64,000 nt of DNA from Isoetes taiwanensis (GCA_021234155.1 JAJEKV010000583.1:62001-126000), one strand, 5' to 3'; counted from the stretch's first letter, positions 34,844 to 46,554 are shown. A program made the numbers and translations. Notes: generated by a model from the letters alone, not told the origin.

Positions 34844-36006
34844 ATGAGTTCCCCAGGAGGATCCCGGGGAGGAGTTGGACAGTGGGGTGGAGTGGGCCTA
34901 GTGGAACCCCCGATGTAGCCGGTATCTTGCGCTGCTATTCAAAGAAGTGTTGTAGCAGAGTGTCGCCGCAACAAAAGACAGTACCGACAAGGCAATGGGA
35001 AAAGGTTTCAAGGACACTAAGAGAGAAGTATTTACTGGAGAAAATGTTACAGGGGATGATGCGGATTCATGGCTTCGTGGGGTTGAGTTTTATTTTAAAC
35101 TCATCAATGCTGAAGACTCTGTTAAAGCTGTATTGGCTCAGGCAATGTTGGGTGGATTTGCTAGAGTATGGTGGGAGAATTATTTGCGGGACATAAATAA
35201 GGTTGCAGGGCAGGCAACTTGGCAAGAGTTTAAGAGGCGCTTTTGAAGGACACTTTATGCCTCCCGGATACAAAGTAGACAAGATGAATGAGTTCTTGGA
35301 CCTGACACAGAAAGGGACGGTGGCTGAATATAACGAGAAGTTCAGAAGGTTGCAGTATCATTGTCCTTTTGAGGATAAGGAGAAGCTTTGCGCTCGATTT
35401 GTGAAGGGTTTGCAGGTTGATATTAAGAGCACAATGTCAGGTGTGTCCTATAAGGATTTGGAGGAGGTATTCCGGATTGCTAAGAATCGTGAAGCTGATC
35501 TAGTGGAGAAGGCAACCTTGGAGAATGCTAAGAAGAGACAAGCTCCTTCCACATGGCAGACTGGTGGATCTACGAGTAGAGGTAGATTCCCTAGCAGGGG
35601 TGGCATGGCTGCACAGGCTGTTAGTATGCAGGAGGGTGGTCAAAGCCGAGGATCTCGACCTATGTATGCACCTTTGAATGATGAAACCAGGGAAAAGTGT
35701 ATTAATGAGAATCGATGCTTCAGGTGCAGAGAAGTTGGTCATTATGGACGAGATTGTCCGAGAAGGTGGATGGATAGTACCGCCTCGTCTGCATGTTCTC
35801 AACGTGGAGGGCAAACAAACCAGTGGTCCAGGTCGAATTCTAGTGATACTTATGGACGGGGCCAAGGCAGAGGAAACGGAGGCCGAGGTAACCGTGGTGG
35901 TCGTGGAGGTTTTTGGGATAATAACAGGGGTGGCAGAGGACAAGCTAGGGGAGATAACAGGATTATAGCACAAGCTAACCCTGCTGTTGAAGTTAGGGCT
36001 GCTTGA
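34844..36006 (+). pseudogene. Gypsy-1 gag
   Basis: Capsid-type gag. The frame 34995-35246 carries the N-terminal core (ADSWLRGVEFYFKLI, ARVWWENYLRD, TWQEFKRRF). A one-base slip at the T-run after CGC (about 35241) moves it into the frame of 35203-36006, which continues GHFMPPGYK to GTVAEYNEKFRRL. A zinc knuckle CFRCREVGHYGRDC (CX2CX4HX4C) follows at about 35718-35760. A Gly/Arg-rich tail precedes a single TGA at 36004-36006. The pol frame starts at 36010 in the same frame, so gag and pol are separated only by that TGA. Confidence 0.88.
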
Positions 36007-36009
36007 ATC

Positions 36010-37704
36010 ATGGACCCTCCTGTGGAAAGAATGTGCATGTATGCTGCAGTGGACCAGGGCCGTGTAGATAACCAAGCTGTGGTCATCAGAGTTCCAGGTA
36101 TTATTCATGGAGTTCCTGTTCTCTTTCTTATTGATTGTGGTAGTACACATTGCTTTATTTCCCCAAGGCTGGCAAAGAAACTAGATTTGAATATGATTAG
36201 TCGGGACCCTAGATATGTGGAGTTGGCTGATGGCAAAATTAAGACTTCTTATGCTAAGGTAGACAATCTTGAATTCCAAGTAGGAGATTTTGAGTCCCAT
36301 ACTAGTTTTGAAGTATTGAGCCTAGGGAAATATGATGCTATTCTAGGAATGTCATGGTTAAGGCCACATAAAGCTTGCATTGACTGCGGAGAGCAAACAG
36401 TTATATGCCAAAGTCCTAATGGAGATAAGTTTGTGCTGGAAGGATTGCCTTCGTCATTAGTGGTTACACCTTTGTCCCGGAAAAGTTTTAAGAAGCAGAT
36501 TAAGAATGGTTGCATAAGAATGGGATGTGCATTGTTGTTAGATTCATTCTTGGGTACTGCAGAGTTACAGGAACAACCTATTGCCCCTGAGATCCAGGAA
36601 GTGTTGGATGAGTTTTCTGATGTGTTTCCTAAAGAATTAACGGAATTGCCTCCACATAGAATGGTAGATCATGAGATAGAACTTGTTCCTGGGGCTGAAC
36701 CCACATCAAGGCCACCATACAGATTTCATGCATTAGAGATGGCTGAATTGAAGAAACAGTTAGTGGAATTATTGGAACAAGGGTTTATACGGCCGAGTGT
36801 TTCTCCATTTGGGGCGCCAGTTTTGTTTGTTAAGAAGAAAGACGGGACATTAAGGTTGTGTATTGATTACCGCATGCTTAACCAGATTACAGTGAAGAAT
36901 AGATATGCATTGCCTAGGGTTGATGAGTTATTTGATCAGTTGGGACAAGCTAAGTACTTCACAAAATTGATCTCACGATCCGGATATCATCGAGATCCGG
37001 ATCAAGGACACGGATATTTATAAGGCGCATTTAGGACACGCCACGGACATTACGAGTTTGTTGTAATGCCCTTTGGGTTGACAAATGCTCCCGCCCACCT
37101 TTATCGTCTAATGAATGAGATATTAGATCTTTCTTGGATAAGTTTATATTGGTTTTCTTTGATGATATTTTGGTATATTCGGGACATTAGAGGAGCATGT
37201 GGAACATGTAAAAGCGGACATTAGCTATTTTGGCGGCAAGAAAGGTTGTATGGTAAGCTATCTAAGTGTTCTTTTGCACAAACTAGATTGGTATACCTTG
37301 GTCATGTTATTTCAGAGAAGGGATTGGAGCCAGATCCTTCCAAGGTTGAGGCAGTTAGGGATTGGCCCACGCCAAAGACGGTGAGGGAGGTAAGATCATT
37401 CTTGGGATTAGCAGGGGTTATTACCATAAATTTGTTCCTAAATTTGCAAAGATTATGGCTCCTTTGACTTCTTTCTTTGGGTAAGAAGAATGATTTGCAT
37501 TGGGTGATAGTTGTCGGGAAAGTTTCCAAAAGTTAAAGGATGTTTTGATTAGTGCACCGGTTTTAAGGATTCCGGATATGAATGTACCCTTCCATGTAGT
37601 CACCGATGTTTCGGGAAAGCTATAGGAGGAGTCTTCTTTGCGGGAAGGCCGAAGTTTGTGCTTATATATCTCGTAAGTTGTCTCTTTGAACAAAATTACC
37701 AAAG
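36010..37704 (+). pseudogene. Gypsy-1 protease and reverse transcriptase (frameshifted)
   Basis: Opens with an aspartic protease whose active site reads LIDCGSTH (Asp-Cys-Gly in place of the usual Asp-Ser/Thr-Gly) and the distal ILGMSWL motif. The reverse transcriptase starts with [37 protein letters not shown] and [12 protein letters not shown]. From about 36965 the frame breaks repeatedly. The palm motifs (GYHQIRI region, [18 protein letters not shown] region near 37150-37185) can still be followed in changing frames up to the RNase H join near 37700. The breaks lie mostly beside CG or CAG sites, so sequence error is possible. Confidence 0.85.
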
Positions 37705-38928
37705 GTGCATGATCTAGAAATGTTGGCCATTATCCATGCCTTGAGGGTATGGAGACATTATTTGCTGGGTCGTCGTTTCTTTTTGAAGACTGACCACCAA
37801 AATCTGAAGTATTTTGCAAAACAACCATATTTGAATAATAGGCAAAGGAGGTGGATGCAACTAAGGGAAGAGTATGATTTTGAAATTGAATATCAACCTG
37901 GCAAAGAAAATGTGATTGCTGATGCTTTGTCTAGAAGGTCATTCTTAACCTCTATTAGTGTGCTTCAAGGACAATGGGATGCGGATATTCTTAGCAAATT
38001 GAGGAATGATCCATATTTTGCACCTGTGGTGGAGAACCCCCAAGATTTTCCGAGGTATGCATTGTCTAAAGGAGTTTTGTATTATAATGGCCGTATGTGT
38101 ATTCCTAATGATCAGGAGTTGAGATTGAGGTTGTTATATGAAGCACATGATAGTCCTTTAGCGGGCCACCCAGGGGTACACAAAACTTTGAGGAAGATGC
38201 GCCAGAATTTCTTTTGGCCCGGACAGAAGAGGATGGTTAAGGAGTATGTGGCTAGGTGTTTATCTTGTCAAAAAGTAAAAGCATCAAGGTTTAGGGAGCC
38301 TGGAGAATTACAACCTTTGGTAATTCCATCTTCTAAGTGGGAGAGTATTTCCATGGACTTCATTGTTGAGCTTCCCCGGACACGTTCAGGTTATGATGCA
38401 ATCTATGTTGTGGTTGACCGACTCACTAAGCAGGCCCATTTTATGCCTACGAAGACTACTGCTACGGCAATGGATATTGCGAAGTTATTTGTTAAGGAGA
38501 TTTTTAGGTTGCATGGGATGCCGGCCACTATTTCATCAGATCGGGATACAAAGTTTATGAGCCAATTTTGGCAAGGGTTGTTTCAAAATATTGGGACTAA
38601 GTTATATGCCAGTACATCTTATCGTCCTCAAGCCGATGGCCAAGTGGAGCGAGTTAATCAAGTCTTGGAGGATATGCTCAGGATGTATGTGCCTAGTCAA
38701 CCAAAGGTATGGGATTCTTACTTGTACTTGGTCGAGTTTGCATACAACAACACTTATCAAGATTCCATCAAAATGAGTCCTTTTGAAGCAATGTATGGTA
38801 AGGAGTGCCGTTTTCCTCTTAATTGGAGAGATCCTCAATGCAATGTTGAAGCAGCTAATGAAGTAGCGGAGGACATGGATGCTCAACTAAGGAGACTTCG
38901 CCGAGAATTTGGGCGTGGCACAAAATAG
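37705..38928 (+). CDS. Gypsy-1 RNase H and integrase (open segment)
   Basis: 407 codons open. The RNase H part includes HALRVWRHYLLG, TDHQNLKYF and the end motif GKENVIADALSR. The integrase zinc domain HHCC appears as HPGVHKTL and CLSCQ. The catalytic core has Asp in SMDFIVELP, Asp in SSDRDTKF and Glu in GQVERVNQ, the DDE triad. It ends just before the chromodomain segment, where a frame change occurs. As one part of a polyprotein it is not expected to start at its own Met. Confidence 0.9.
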   Translation: MHDLEMLAIIHALRVWRHYLLGRRFFLKTDHQNLKYFAKQPYLNNRQRRWMQLREEYDFEIEYQPGKENVIADALSRRSFLTSISVLQGQWDADILSKLRNDPYFAPVVENPQDFPRYALSKGVLYYNGRMCIPNDQELRLRLLYEAHDSPLAGHPGVHKTLRKMRQNFFWPGQKRMVKEYVARCLSCQKVKASRFREPGELQPLVIPSSKWESISMDFIVELPRTRSGYDAIYVVVDRLTKQAHFMPTKTTATAMDIAKLFVKEIFRLHGMPATISSDRDTKFMSQFWQGLFQNIGTKLYASTSYRPQADGQVERVNQVLEDMLRMYVPSQPKVWDSYLYLVEFAYNNTYQDSIKMSPFEAMYGKECRFPLNWRDPQCNVEAANEVAEDMDAQLRRLRREFGRGTK

Positions 38929-39387
38929 ATGAAGCAAGTTATGCAAATAAGAGCGCGAGACCACTTGAATTTCAAAAGGGGATTATGTGTTTTTGAGGAT
39001 TAATCCCAAGTAGAGTTCAGCGGCATTTAAAAGTGGGGTAAATGGGCCCCTAGGTATGCGGGTCCGTATGAGATTTTGGAACGTATTGGCAAGGTGGCCT
39101 ACAAGTTGGAGTTACCCTCGCACTTGAAAGTACATAACGTTTTCCATGTGAGTAACTTGAGGAAGTATGTTTTTGATCCTTCCCATATGCTGGGGGACGA
39201 TGATTTAGTAAGCAGGGAGAACTTTTTGTACCCCCGACCAGAACGTATTTTGCGAGAGGAAACCCGTCGCTTAAGGAGGCGAACAATACGGAGATTTTTG
39301 GTTCAATGGGCGGGTTGTCCTGAGGAAGATGCCACATGGGAAGATGCCAATTGGATTCTTCGTGAGTTTCCGGAGATGCACCCATGA
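38929..39387 (+). pseudogene. Gypsy-1 integrase C-terminus with chromodomain
   Basis: After one or two frame changes the frame 39076-39387 gives GPY-type sequence (YAGPYEI at 39053-39073, KLELPSHLKVHNVFHVS) and then the chromodomain core RFLVQWAGCPEEDATWEDANWI. The chromodomain defines this as a chromovirus and is known to steer integration to heterochromatin. Confidence 0.88.
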
Positions 39388-39403
39388 GGACATGGGTTGA
39401 ATT

Positions 39404-39417
39404 TTTGGAGGAGAGAC
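39404..39417 (+). other. Gypsy-1 polypurine tract
   Basis: Purine-rich GGAGGAGAGAC directly before the TG of the 3' LTR; primes plus-strand synthesis in this family. Confidence 0.7.
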
Positions 39418-39478
39418 TGTAACGGACCTAGGATTTTGAGGTATATTGTGGAATTATTTTATTAAAGGATGCAAAGGA
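39418..39478 (+). repeat. Gypsy-1 3' LTR, first 61 bp only
   Basis: Matches 32379-32439 and stops after AAAGGA, where LINE-1 begins. Confidence 0.9.
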
Positions 39479-39495
39479 TGCATCCTTTAATAAAA
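39457..39495. repeat. 17-bp inverted repeat at the LTR/LINE-1 junction
   Basis: TTTTATTAAAGGATGCA (39457-39473, LTR) and TGCATCCTTTAATAAAA (39479-39495, not LTR) are perfect inverted repeats separated by AAGGA. The second arm replaces the expected LTR continuation. Confidence 0.92.
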
Positions 39496-39715
39496 GCAAC
39501 AGCAATCTTTCAAGTTTACTGTGAATGGACAGATTGATGCAATTAATGGATGCTCCCAAGGTATTTTGGCAGATTTATGGTTCTCCTTTCCTTCTAAGTT
39601 CTTAGATAGATTATTCTCTTGCTTGTTCCTTTGATCTTTCCTGATCTTTTTTCTCCTCCTCTTACCTTTAGCCACCTTTAGCCACTCGAATTTGAATTTT
39701 CTTTTCTGTGCATTA

Positions 39716-42496
39716 ATGGCGGTATTTCCCCAAAAAAAATTATCTTTCATTGACTCGTCTGCCCTAAACCCATCTTCCCTCCCTTTCATTCATAATTTTA
39801 TGCTCCTCCCTTCTGCTTCCAGAGGCGATCTTCTTGCTCAATTAAGTATTCTCCATCGTGATCCCTCAAAATTTATTAAATTTGGAGATTTCTCTAACTC
39901 TGCTCCTAAGGTAACAGAAATGAATCACTTCAGTCATTTTGCTCCAAATTGGGATACTCTAGCTCTGGACCCAAGAGGATCCCAAACTTTGCCAAATTTG
40001 GATGCCAATGGAGTACCATTATCCCTGTTCCCGAGGCCGAGATCCCCAATTATTTCTGATGAGCAACTAGCTTCTGACTTCGAGTACCAACAATCCCGGG
40101 CACCTACCAATATTCAACTCTTCAGAGGTATTCAACTTAACTCACCTGTGGTTGCCTCTAAGATTGATTCATTGTCCAAAATTGCTGTTATAGTCAAAGT
40201 AGACTCGACTGGCTTAAAAATTGAGAAACTTTGGGATCATCTTCTTAGACTCCATAAAGGCATTGTAATTAACTCGATCTACTGGCTAAATTATCCCTAC
40301 ATTTTGGTGGAATGTGGTTGCACAAGAACCTCAAACTTCTTGCTCAAGCTTGGCTTTTCGACTATTGAAACATTTCAATTATCTTTTCTCAAATGGAATG
40401 CCAGACTTCCTCTCAATGAATTCAACAAATTTCATGTGGCCTCTGTTACTATGAGTGAGCTCAGCCCCATTTACTGGAATGAAGACTGTTTTTCCACAAT
40501 CTTCAACTCAATTGGTACCTATCTGACTACTGAGTACTACCCTTACAAGCCTCCCAAGTGCTTTGTCCAGCTTGACACCACCAAGATAATCCCCTCTGAA
40601 CTTCCCTTCCTGGACTACTTTGGGAATAAATCTATCTTGCAACTCAGATGGGCAGGATTACCAAACCTTTGCCAAAATTGCAACCTGAGACATCCAAATG
40701 GCAGTGAATGTCCTTATCAAGAAGGTAACAGGGACTCAAATGCACCAAAAAAATCAGATGGAGCTACCTCCATGCATACCAATCATGGAATTACAGTTAT
40801 ATCATACAGTGATAATTCAAATAGCTATCATAAGGATCTGGCAGAAACTATGGGTTTTTATGATAATTCCAAACCTCAAAATGAGTGGAAAAGAATCAAT
40901 GGCAGTACAAGAAGAATTCAGAAGCAGAGGGAAGCAAGAAAACAAGTGCCACAAAATTCTGCAAGCCCCTCCAGGTCTCAACTCACCAACAGCACATCTC
41001 TCCCTATCAAACCAGCTGGAATTAAGGTTTTAAACAAAGGTATCTTCATCAAAGAAAACCCTCCTTCAGGTGGATTGAAAAAAGAGAGTGTGCAAAATGA
41101 TCAAGCTCATAACAAAGCTACTGAGCCTTCTCAATTTCCTATAATCAGTAAGGCAAATATTGACCACAATATAACCTTGCTAAACAGGAAAGGCAAAGCT
41201 CCTGAATTGCCAAACAAGATTGATCTGCACAAAACTTTATCAGGTATTATACAGGACTCCAGGAAACTTACAAGTGTCCAGCCTTTCCTATCCAAAGGCA
41301 CACAGGAATTGTATGCTCAAAGAACACTTGATTCGAAAAAACAAATACCTGAGTCAGATTATGTGGTTTCATTAATTAATGAAAAAGATACTACCAAACA
41401 CAAGGATTTGCAAGTCCAGACTCCTCCAGACCTCAACAATGGTTCCTTGGCTAATCTCTCAACAGTGGATGGATCTCAAAACATTGCTACTGTTAAGGAA
41501 AGTAAACCTGAAGATTCTGCATGTGATATTGACACAGAAACCCTGAAATGCTCAAATACTTATGCAGTGTTATCACAAATTCCTGAAGATGATACTGCTG
41601 ACCAGGAAATTAATCCTATCTCACCCTCAAACATTTCCTCATAAGTTTTGCCTCAAACCTCCACTCACCACACTCCCCCTTCTGAATCTTCCATGCCTAT
41701 TTTATTTCCATCTCCATCACCACTACCTCCTCCAAATGAAATCCACTTGCTTCATGTTGACTTGCTTGACCTTACTCAAACTGTTTCCTCACACTCAAAT
41801 GCCACCATTTCCCCAGAGATAGCTCTGCAACTTCAGCAATTGGTTGTGCCTGTAAGTGATGCCTCTGCACAGGTAACAGATGTAGATAGGATCAGGGATA
41901 TACAGGAAATAGAGGTAGGTAGTATCATGGACATATCGACCTCCTGGAAAAAGAGTCTGCTACATGATGAGGCTACAACAGTTGGTCTAGTTCAGCAAGC
42001 TCCACAGGACTCAACTACAACAGAAGCTCAACAATTGACTGGATCTGCAGATTCTTCACAACATGACCACATCATTTCCAGGCAAGATCTTTCCTTAACA
42101 AACCTTGCATTTGATTCTAGTAATAAAAATTGTAAGTTAAACATCCTGAATGATGCTACGACAAACATCCGCCCTACTGATTCAAACTCTGCTAATGAAG
42201 ATTGTTGTAAGTCAAAGTTTTGGAGTTGCCCCCGTCATGCTGAGAATCATGATCCCATAAACCCTGTTGACACGGATTCTGCTGACACTGAATCAGACAA
42301 GGAGAATGCTTTAAATGCTATCAACACCACTCGAAACACTTGGGATGATGATGTCTACCTCACATCCAATAAAAAATGTGCTAGCATAGCTAAATCTAAT
42401 AGCAAAAAGGCTAAGAAGAAGAAAACTCTAAGAGCACCTTCTTCCTCCAACACTCCTGCAGCTAACACAAGGCTAAGATCCAGAAAAGATACTTAG
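39716..42496 (+). CDS. LINE-1 ORF1 (RNA-binding protein with zinc knuckle), one internal stop
   Basis: ORF1 of plant L1-type LINEs packages the element RNA. The first in-frame ATG is at 39716. An RRM-like/DUF4283-type region is recognisable around residues 140-320 (YWLNYPYILVEC, LSFLKWNARL, SPIYWNEDCFSTIFNSIGTY). A variant zinc knuckle CQNCNLRHPNGSEC (CX2CX3HX5C) follows at about 40670-40712. The second half is long, Ser/Thr/Asn-rich and low complexity, ending in a basic tail (KKAKKKKTLR). A single TAA at 41642-41644 splits it; the same frame continues to 42496, giving about 926 positions. That is long for an L1 ORF1. LINE-2 ORF1 is a clear relative. Confidence 0.85.
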
Positions 42497-44889
42497 GCAC
42501 CCTTCTCTTCTGCTTCTTCTCATAAATTTACTCTCCATGAAGATTCTCAGCTGGAATCTCAGGGGAATAAAAGGCCCTCTAAAAAGGAGGAGGGTAATAT
42601 CTCAGATAAGAAACTATGACAGTGACATTATCCTGCTGCAGGAACTGAGATTGCCTAACTTTGAGTGCTCAAACCTTGCTGATTGGATAGGCCCTGGGTT
42701 TTCCTCAATATGGATTGAAGCCACAGGCACATCTGGTGGGCTGTGCATTATTTGGAAGCATCTAAATCAAAACTTGATTTATAATAGCAGCCCATGCAAG
42801 ACCTAGCAGTCAGTAGTTCTCACAAATAAAGACATTTCTTTTGGGATCATTAATATTTATGCTTCAACTGATTCTAGACTCAGGACTACAACATGGACTT
42901 CTATTAACAACTGGCTCTCAACCCAGAGTTGTGACACATGGATTATGGCAGATGACTTTAACAACACCAACCTGGGATATGAAAATTGGCAGGGATTTAA
43001 ACATGTGTACTGATGAGAGAACTCAATGGGATTTATTGCTTGATATGCACTTCTTACAACATATTCCATCCTCAACATCAGCTTATACTTGGTCAAACAA
43101 ACAAGAAGGGAATAATAGGGTGTATTGTGCACTCGACAGATTCTATATTAATAACAGTCATCATGACTTTTGGGATAACTGCCTTGTCCACAGTGATGAG
43201 TGTACCTCAATATCTGATCATCAGCCTCAATTTCTAATCACCAAGCATGTGCTTTCTATAAAGAGACATGGTAACACCCCCTTCAAGCTAAACTGTTCCC
43301 TCCTTGACTCTGCTGCATTCTGTGAAGAATTTAAAGCATTTTACAATTCTCTTCCCAGAGTTAGATCTACAAACTCAATGAGGTCATTTTATTCCAATAT
43401 CAAAGAATCCAAATCCTGGATCAAGAACTGGTCTAAACACCTCCATGACAATAAGCTTGCTGAGAAGAGAGCTTACCTTCAATATATGAAAGAGGTTAGA
43501 ATGAAACTTCAGGATGATTCCCTAAATATTGAGCTCCACTGGCAAGAAGGGAATCTAGAAATGGCCATCAAGACCATTGAAGAATTAGAAGCCAAAAGTT
43601 CCTCAATCAGATGTAAGCTTAAATATTTTTCCAAAATGGATCATGGGAACTCTAAATTTTTCTACAGGGTGGCCAAATCAAGGCTTCTTAAAAGCCAACT
43701 TTCTACCATTAAGGATGATAATGATGTTACTCTAGATGACCAGAAAGAGATATCTAACTACTTTTGCTCCAAGTATGCTGCAATCTTTTCCCAACCTATT
43801 GACACCCCTACTCAAACTGAGGAAGCCAAATCATTTTCAGATATGATTATCAATAATGGTCTTCACAGTGAGACTGTGATGTCTAATGCTCTGGAAGCTA
43901 TCCCTTCCATTGAGGAAATTTTGACTACTCTCAAAAGTCTTGCCAAAGGGAAAAGTCCTGGCCCAGATGGCCTTCCACCCGAATTTTATCTTAAATTCTG
44001 GGACATAATTAAAGATGACTTCATGTTTATGATTAAAGGCTTCTGGAATTCAAACCACCTGCACCCTGCTCTTTCTGCTGGACTTATCACTTTGATTCCA
44101 AAAGTTGACAATCCTCAATCCTTCTCTGATTGGAGGCCAATCTCCTTGACAAATTCTACTTATAAAGTTTGTGCAAAGATAATTGCAAACAGGGTCAAAA
44201 CTCACCTTCAGGAAGTTATTAGCTCCAATCAATCTGCATTTCTCCCAAATAGATTCATCCTAGATAACTACATTGCTGCCATGGAGGGTTTGCATTGGAA
44301 CAAGCTGACTAATCAGGACTGCATTCTCTTAAAGCTAGATTTTTCAAAGGCTTTTGATACAGTCAGATGGGATTTTCTAAAATTCTCTCTCGAGAAACTT
44401 GGCTTCAGCCACAAGATCATCCAGTTGATCCTGGGGCTTAACTCCAGATCCCAATCCACTGTGCTCATTAATGGATCTCCAGGACAATTCTTCCCCCTTG
44501 CTAGAGGTGCTAGACAAGGGTGCCCCTTAGCACCATATTTATTTCTAGCTGTTGCTGAAATGTTAACTAGAGTTATCACTCATCTCCAATCAACTAGACA
44601 TATTGTTGGTCTAAATCTTCCAGACAACATCACAAATCTATCAATCCTTCAATATGCTGATGACTCTTTCAGTTTCCTCAAAAATGACTTGAATATTATT
44701 CAAACTTTCTTGCAGACTATTCATAACTTTGGTTCTGCCTCTGGTATTCACCTGAATAGAAATAAATGTACTATCATTGGGGACTTCAACACAGATAACA
44801 TTGCTGGCATTAAATGTATGACTGACACTGAGACAACTCAACTTCTTGGCATGCCCCTCTCTCTCAATCCTAGTCTCAAATGTCTTTGG

Positions 44890-44903
44890 AAACCCATTGT
44901 AGA
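44890..44903. repeat. Target site duplication of LINE-2 (left copy)
   Basis: AAACCCATTGTAGA. The right copy, CCCATTGTAGA, follows the poly(A) tail at 63231-63241. The three leading A cannot be assigned because they merge with the tail. Confidence 0.85.
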
Positions 44904-44908
44904 GAAAA
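44904..44908. repeat. 5-bp target site duplication of gypsy-2 (left)
   Basis: GAAAA immediately before the LTR. The same 5 bp follow the element at 55153-55157. These bases are the first five of LINE-2. Confidence 0.85.
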
Positions 44909-46554
44909 TGTGACGTTCCAGGGGAATATACGCTATAAATACGTATATTCCTGGACTCGTCACCATACAAGTCTACATATATAGCCTTGTATACCATAGA
45001 TTGTGGCACTAGGGGGATGACTAAGTTATTCATATAACTTAGCCAACCTTAGGTTAAGACCAATTTCCACGTGGCCTTAACCTATTGGGCACCCGCCACA
45101 CGGCCTTACCCTATTGGAGCCATGTGGCATAACATGTGAACCCTAACATATAAAGGCCTAAACCCTAACCCTAGGCCTCTTTTCTGGCTCCAGCAGTCTG
45201 GGAACCTTCTTCGCGCTCGAAACTCCGTTTCGAGAACCGTCTGCTGTGGCACAGCATAGCATGGCAGCCCCCAGAGCGTGAGCGCATCAGCAGGAGTGGG
45301 AGCTACCTCGAACACTTCGAAGACCATGGAGACGCCAAGATTGGGAGGGAGTGCTTTTGGAGCAGGTATGTAGAGTAGTAGTCATAGTAGTTCATCTGGA
45401 ATTAGCATTCCAGATGAGTTAGTATCTTGTATCTAGGGTAGAGCCATCCTAGAACCCTCATTCATCATCTTGAACCCTAATCAAGGAACTCTAACTGTAA
45501 GTTAGATATAGATGATTAGGTTAAGATGTTCTTATGATTATTCTCATGATATGATGATTATGTGATGATGGTTGATCATGTTTGCTCCTCTTGTATTGGG
45601 AAGGGGGGTAGAGACCTAGAGCCATATGTAGTATGCTCCTAGATTAGATCCCTTAGTTCCTATTAGTTGCGGCCTGTGCATAGTAGCCCACCAGGCTATA
45701 GAGGCTATGATGTGACTCAACACTACACAACGGGGCTAGAGGCAATGCGGAGGGAGGATCCCCGGGAGAAGGGGGGCTCTGAGGGGATCCCATAGTGGGC
45801 TAGGCTTATGGTCGGTCACGCCGTGCGGGCGAGCATGGGTCTGACACCTCACGGGCGATGGTGTCGCAGCCACGCACTCTCAAGAGCTGCAAGTGTCGGC
45901 TTGGCTCTTGTTTTGGGGGGTTCAGTCGGGTACGAATCGTGTGTCGCCACGATTCTCTAGCCGCCCGCGGAACCTCTAGACCCCGGGAAGGGGAGATGCA
46001 ACCCTTCCTGCCTCATCGGACCAGGGAGATGCAACCTGGAGTAGTCCCGATGGGTGATACCATGGGATTACGTATCCGGAAGGCTAGAGTCACGCCAGAG
46101 CTTGATTTAGCCCATCTGCAAAGTATGCACAGGAGGGGCGGATGGAGTGGTCAACCCTAGCCATTGTCTTATGCCAGCCCTACGCCATTGTTATGATTTC
46201 GGTGCGCTCTATCTTGAGGCCTAGCAGTCAGTCACCCTCCTTATGAGTGGAGCCATGGGTAGGAGCTCTTATGTTTTATGGCATAGGATTATCTTCTTTG
46301 CGGTTGTGGATATGTGATGGACTACCCTTCGAGGTAGTATGTTGTATTGTTATTGCTAGTTCTGACGTTGTTTATGCTTCCGTTGTGATAGAAGCCCATA
46401 GGGGAAGGGCGCGCAAGACACCTTCGTGTCCCCTGCCCGCACTAGGATTCTCTCGAGTCGCGGGTTAGGCGGAGGCCCATGCGGTTGATGGGCCGGGATG
46501 GGGGATTTCTGCCGAGTGTCTGGCCGGTGGTATATATTTAGCGAGGGCGTCACA
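44909..46554 (+). repeat. Gypsy-2 5' LTR (1646 bp)
   Basis: Begins TGTGACGTTCC and ends GCGTCACA. Pairs with 53523-55152. Long identical AT-rich stretches alternate with clusters of one- to few-base differences at CG and CHG sites. Confidence 0.92.

Larger units (their letters stand above)
32379..39478 (+). mobile_element. Gypsy-1: chromovirus (Ty3/gypsy with chromodomain), 3' LTR interrupted
   Basis: Full 5' LTR (32379-34756), tRNA-iMet primer site, gag with zinc knuckle, protease, reverse transcriptase, RNase H, integrase, C-terminal chromodomain and polypurine tract, all on the plus strand. Only the first 61 bp of the 3' LTR are present before LINE-1 begins. The remaining 3' LTR should lie beyond the right edge of the window. 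Frameshifts are concentrated in the reverse transcriptase segment (36960-37640). Left flank bases before TG are GCATT, the expected 5-bp target duplication. Confidence 0.92.
39479..44903 (+). mobile_element. LINE-1 (L1-type non-LTR retrotransposon), 5' segment
   Basis: 5' UTR, ORF1 (39716-42496), ORF2 (from 42537) up to the insertion point of LINE-2 at 44903. It resumes at 63231 and runs off the window. It sits in the 3' LTR of gypsy-1, so it inserted after that element. Few breaks: one stop in ORF1, and one stop plus one frameshift in the ORF2 endonuclease. Confidence 0.93.
42537..44908 (+). pseudogene. LINE-1 ORF2, endonuclease and reverse transcriptase (5' part)
   Basis: Begins MKILSWNLRGIKGPLKRRRV, the APE-type endonuclease start, with the catalytic Glu in LLQELRLP. 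A TAG at 42804-42806 stands where LINE-2 has Trp. The frame continues to about 42975, where a one-base shift at the DFNNT motif moves it to the 42841-44913 frame. Reverse transcriptase motifs follow: GKSPGPDGLPPEFY, LIPKVDNP, WRPISLTNS, FLPNRFILDN, KLDFSKAFDTV, GARQGCPLAPYLF and the catalytic YADD near 44652-44663. It is cut by LINE-2 at 44903; the continuation is at 63231-64000. Confidence 0.9.

Noticed and set aside
35500-36150. 216-codon minus-strand frame opposite gag
   Set aside because: Complement of the Gly/Arg-rich gag tail; Ser/Thr/Pro-rich low complexity typical of a shadow frame.
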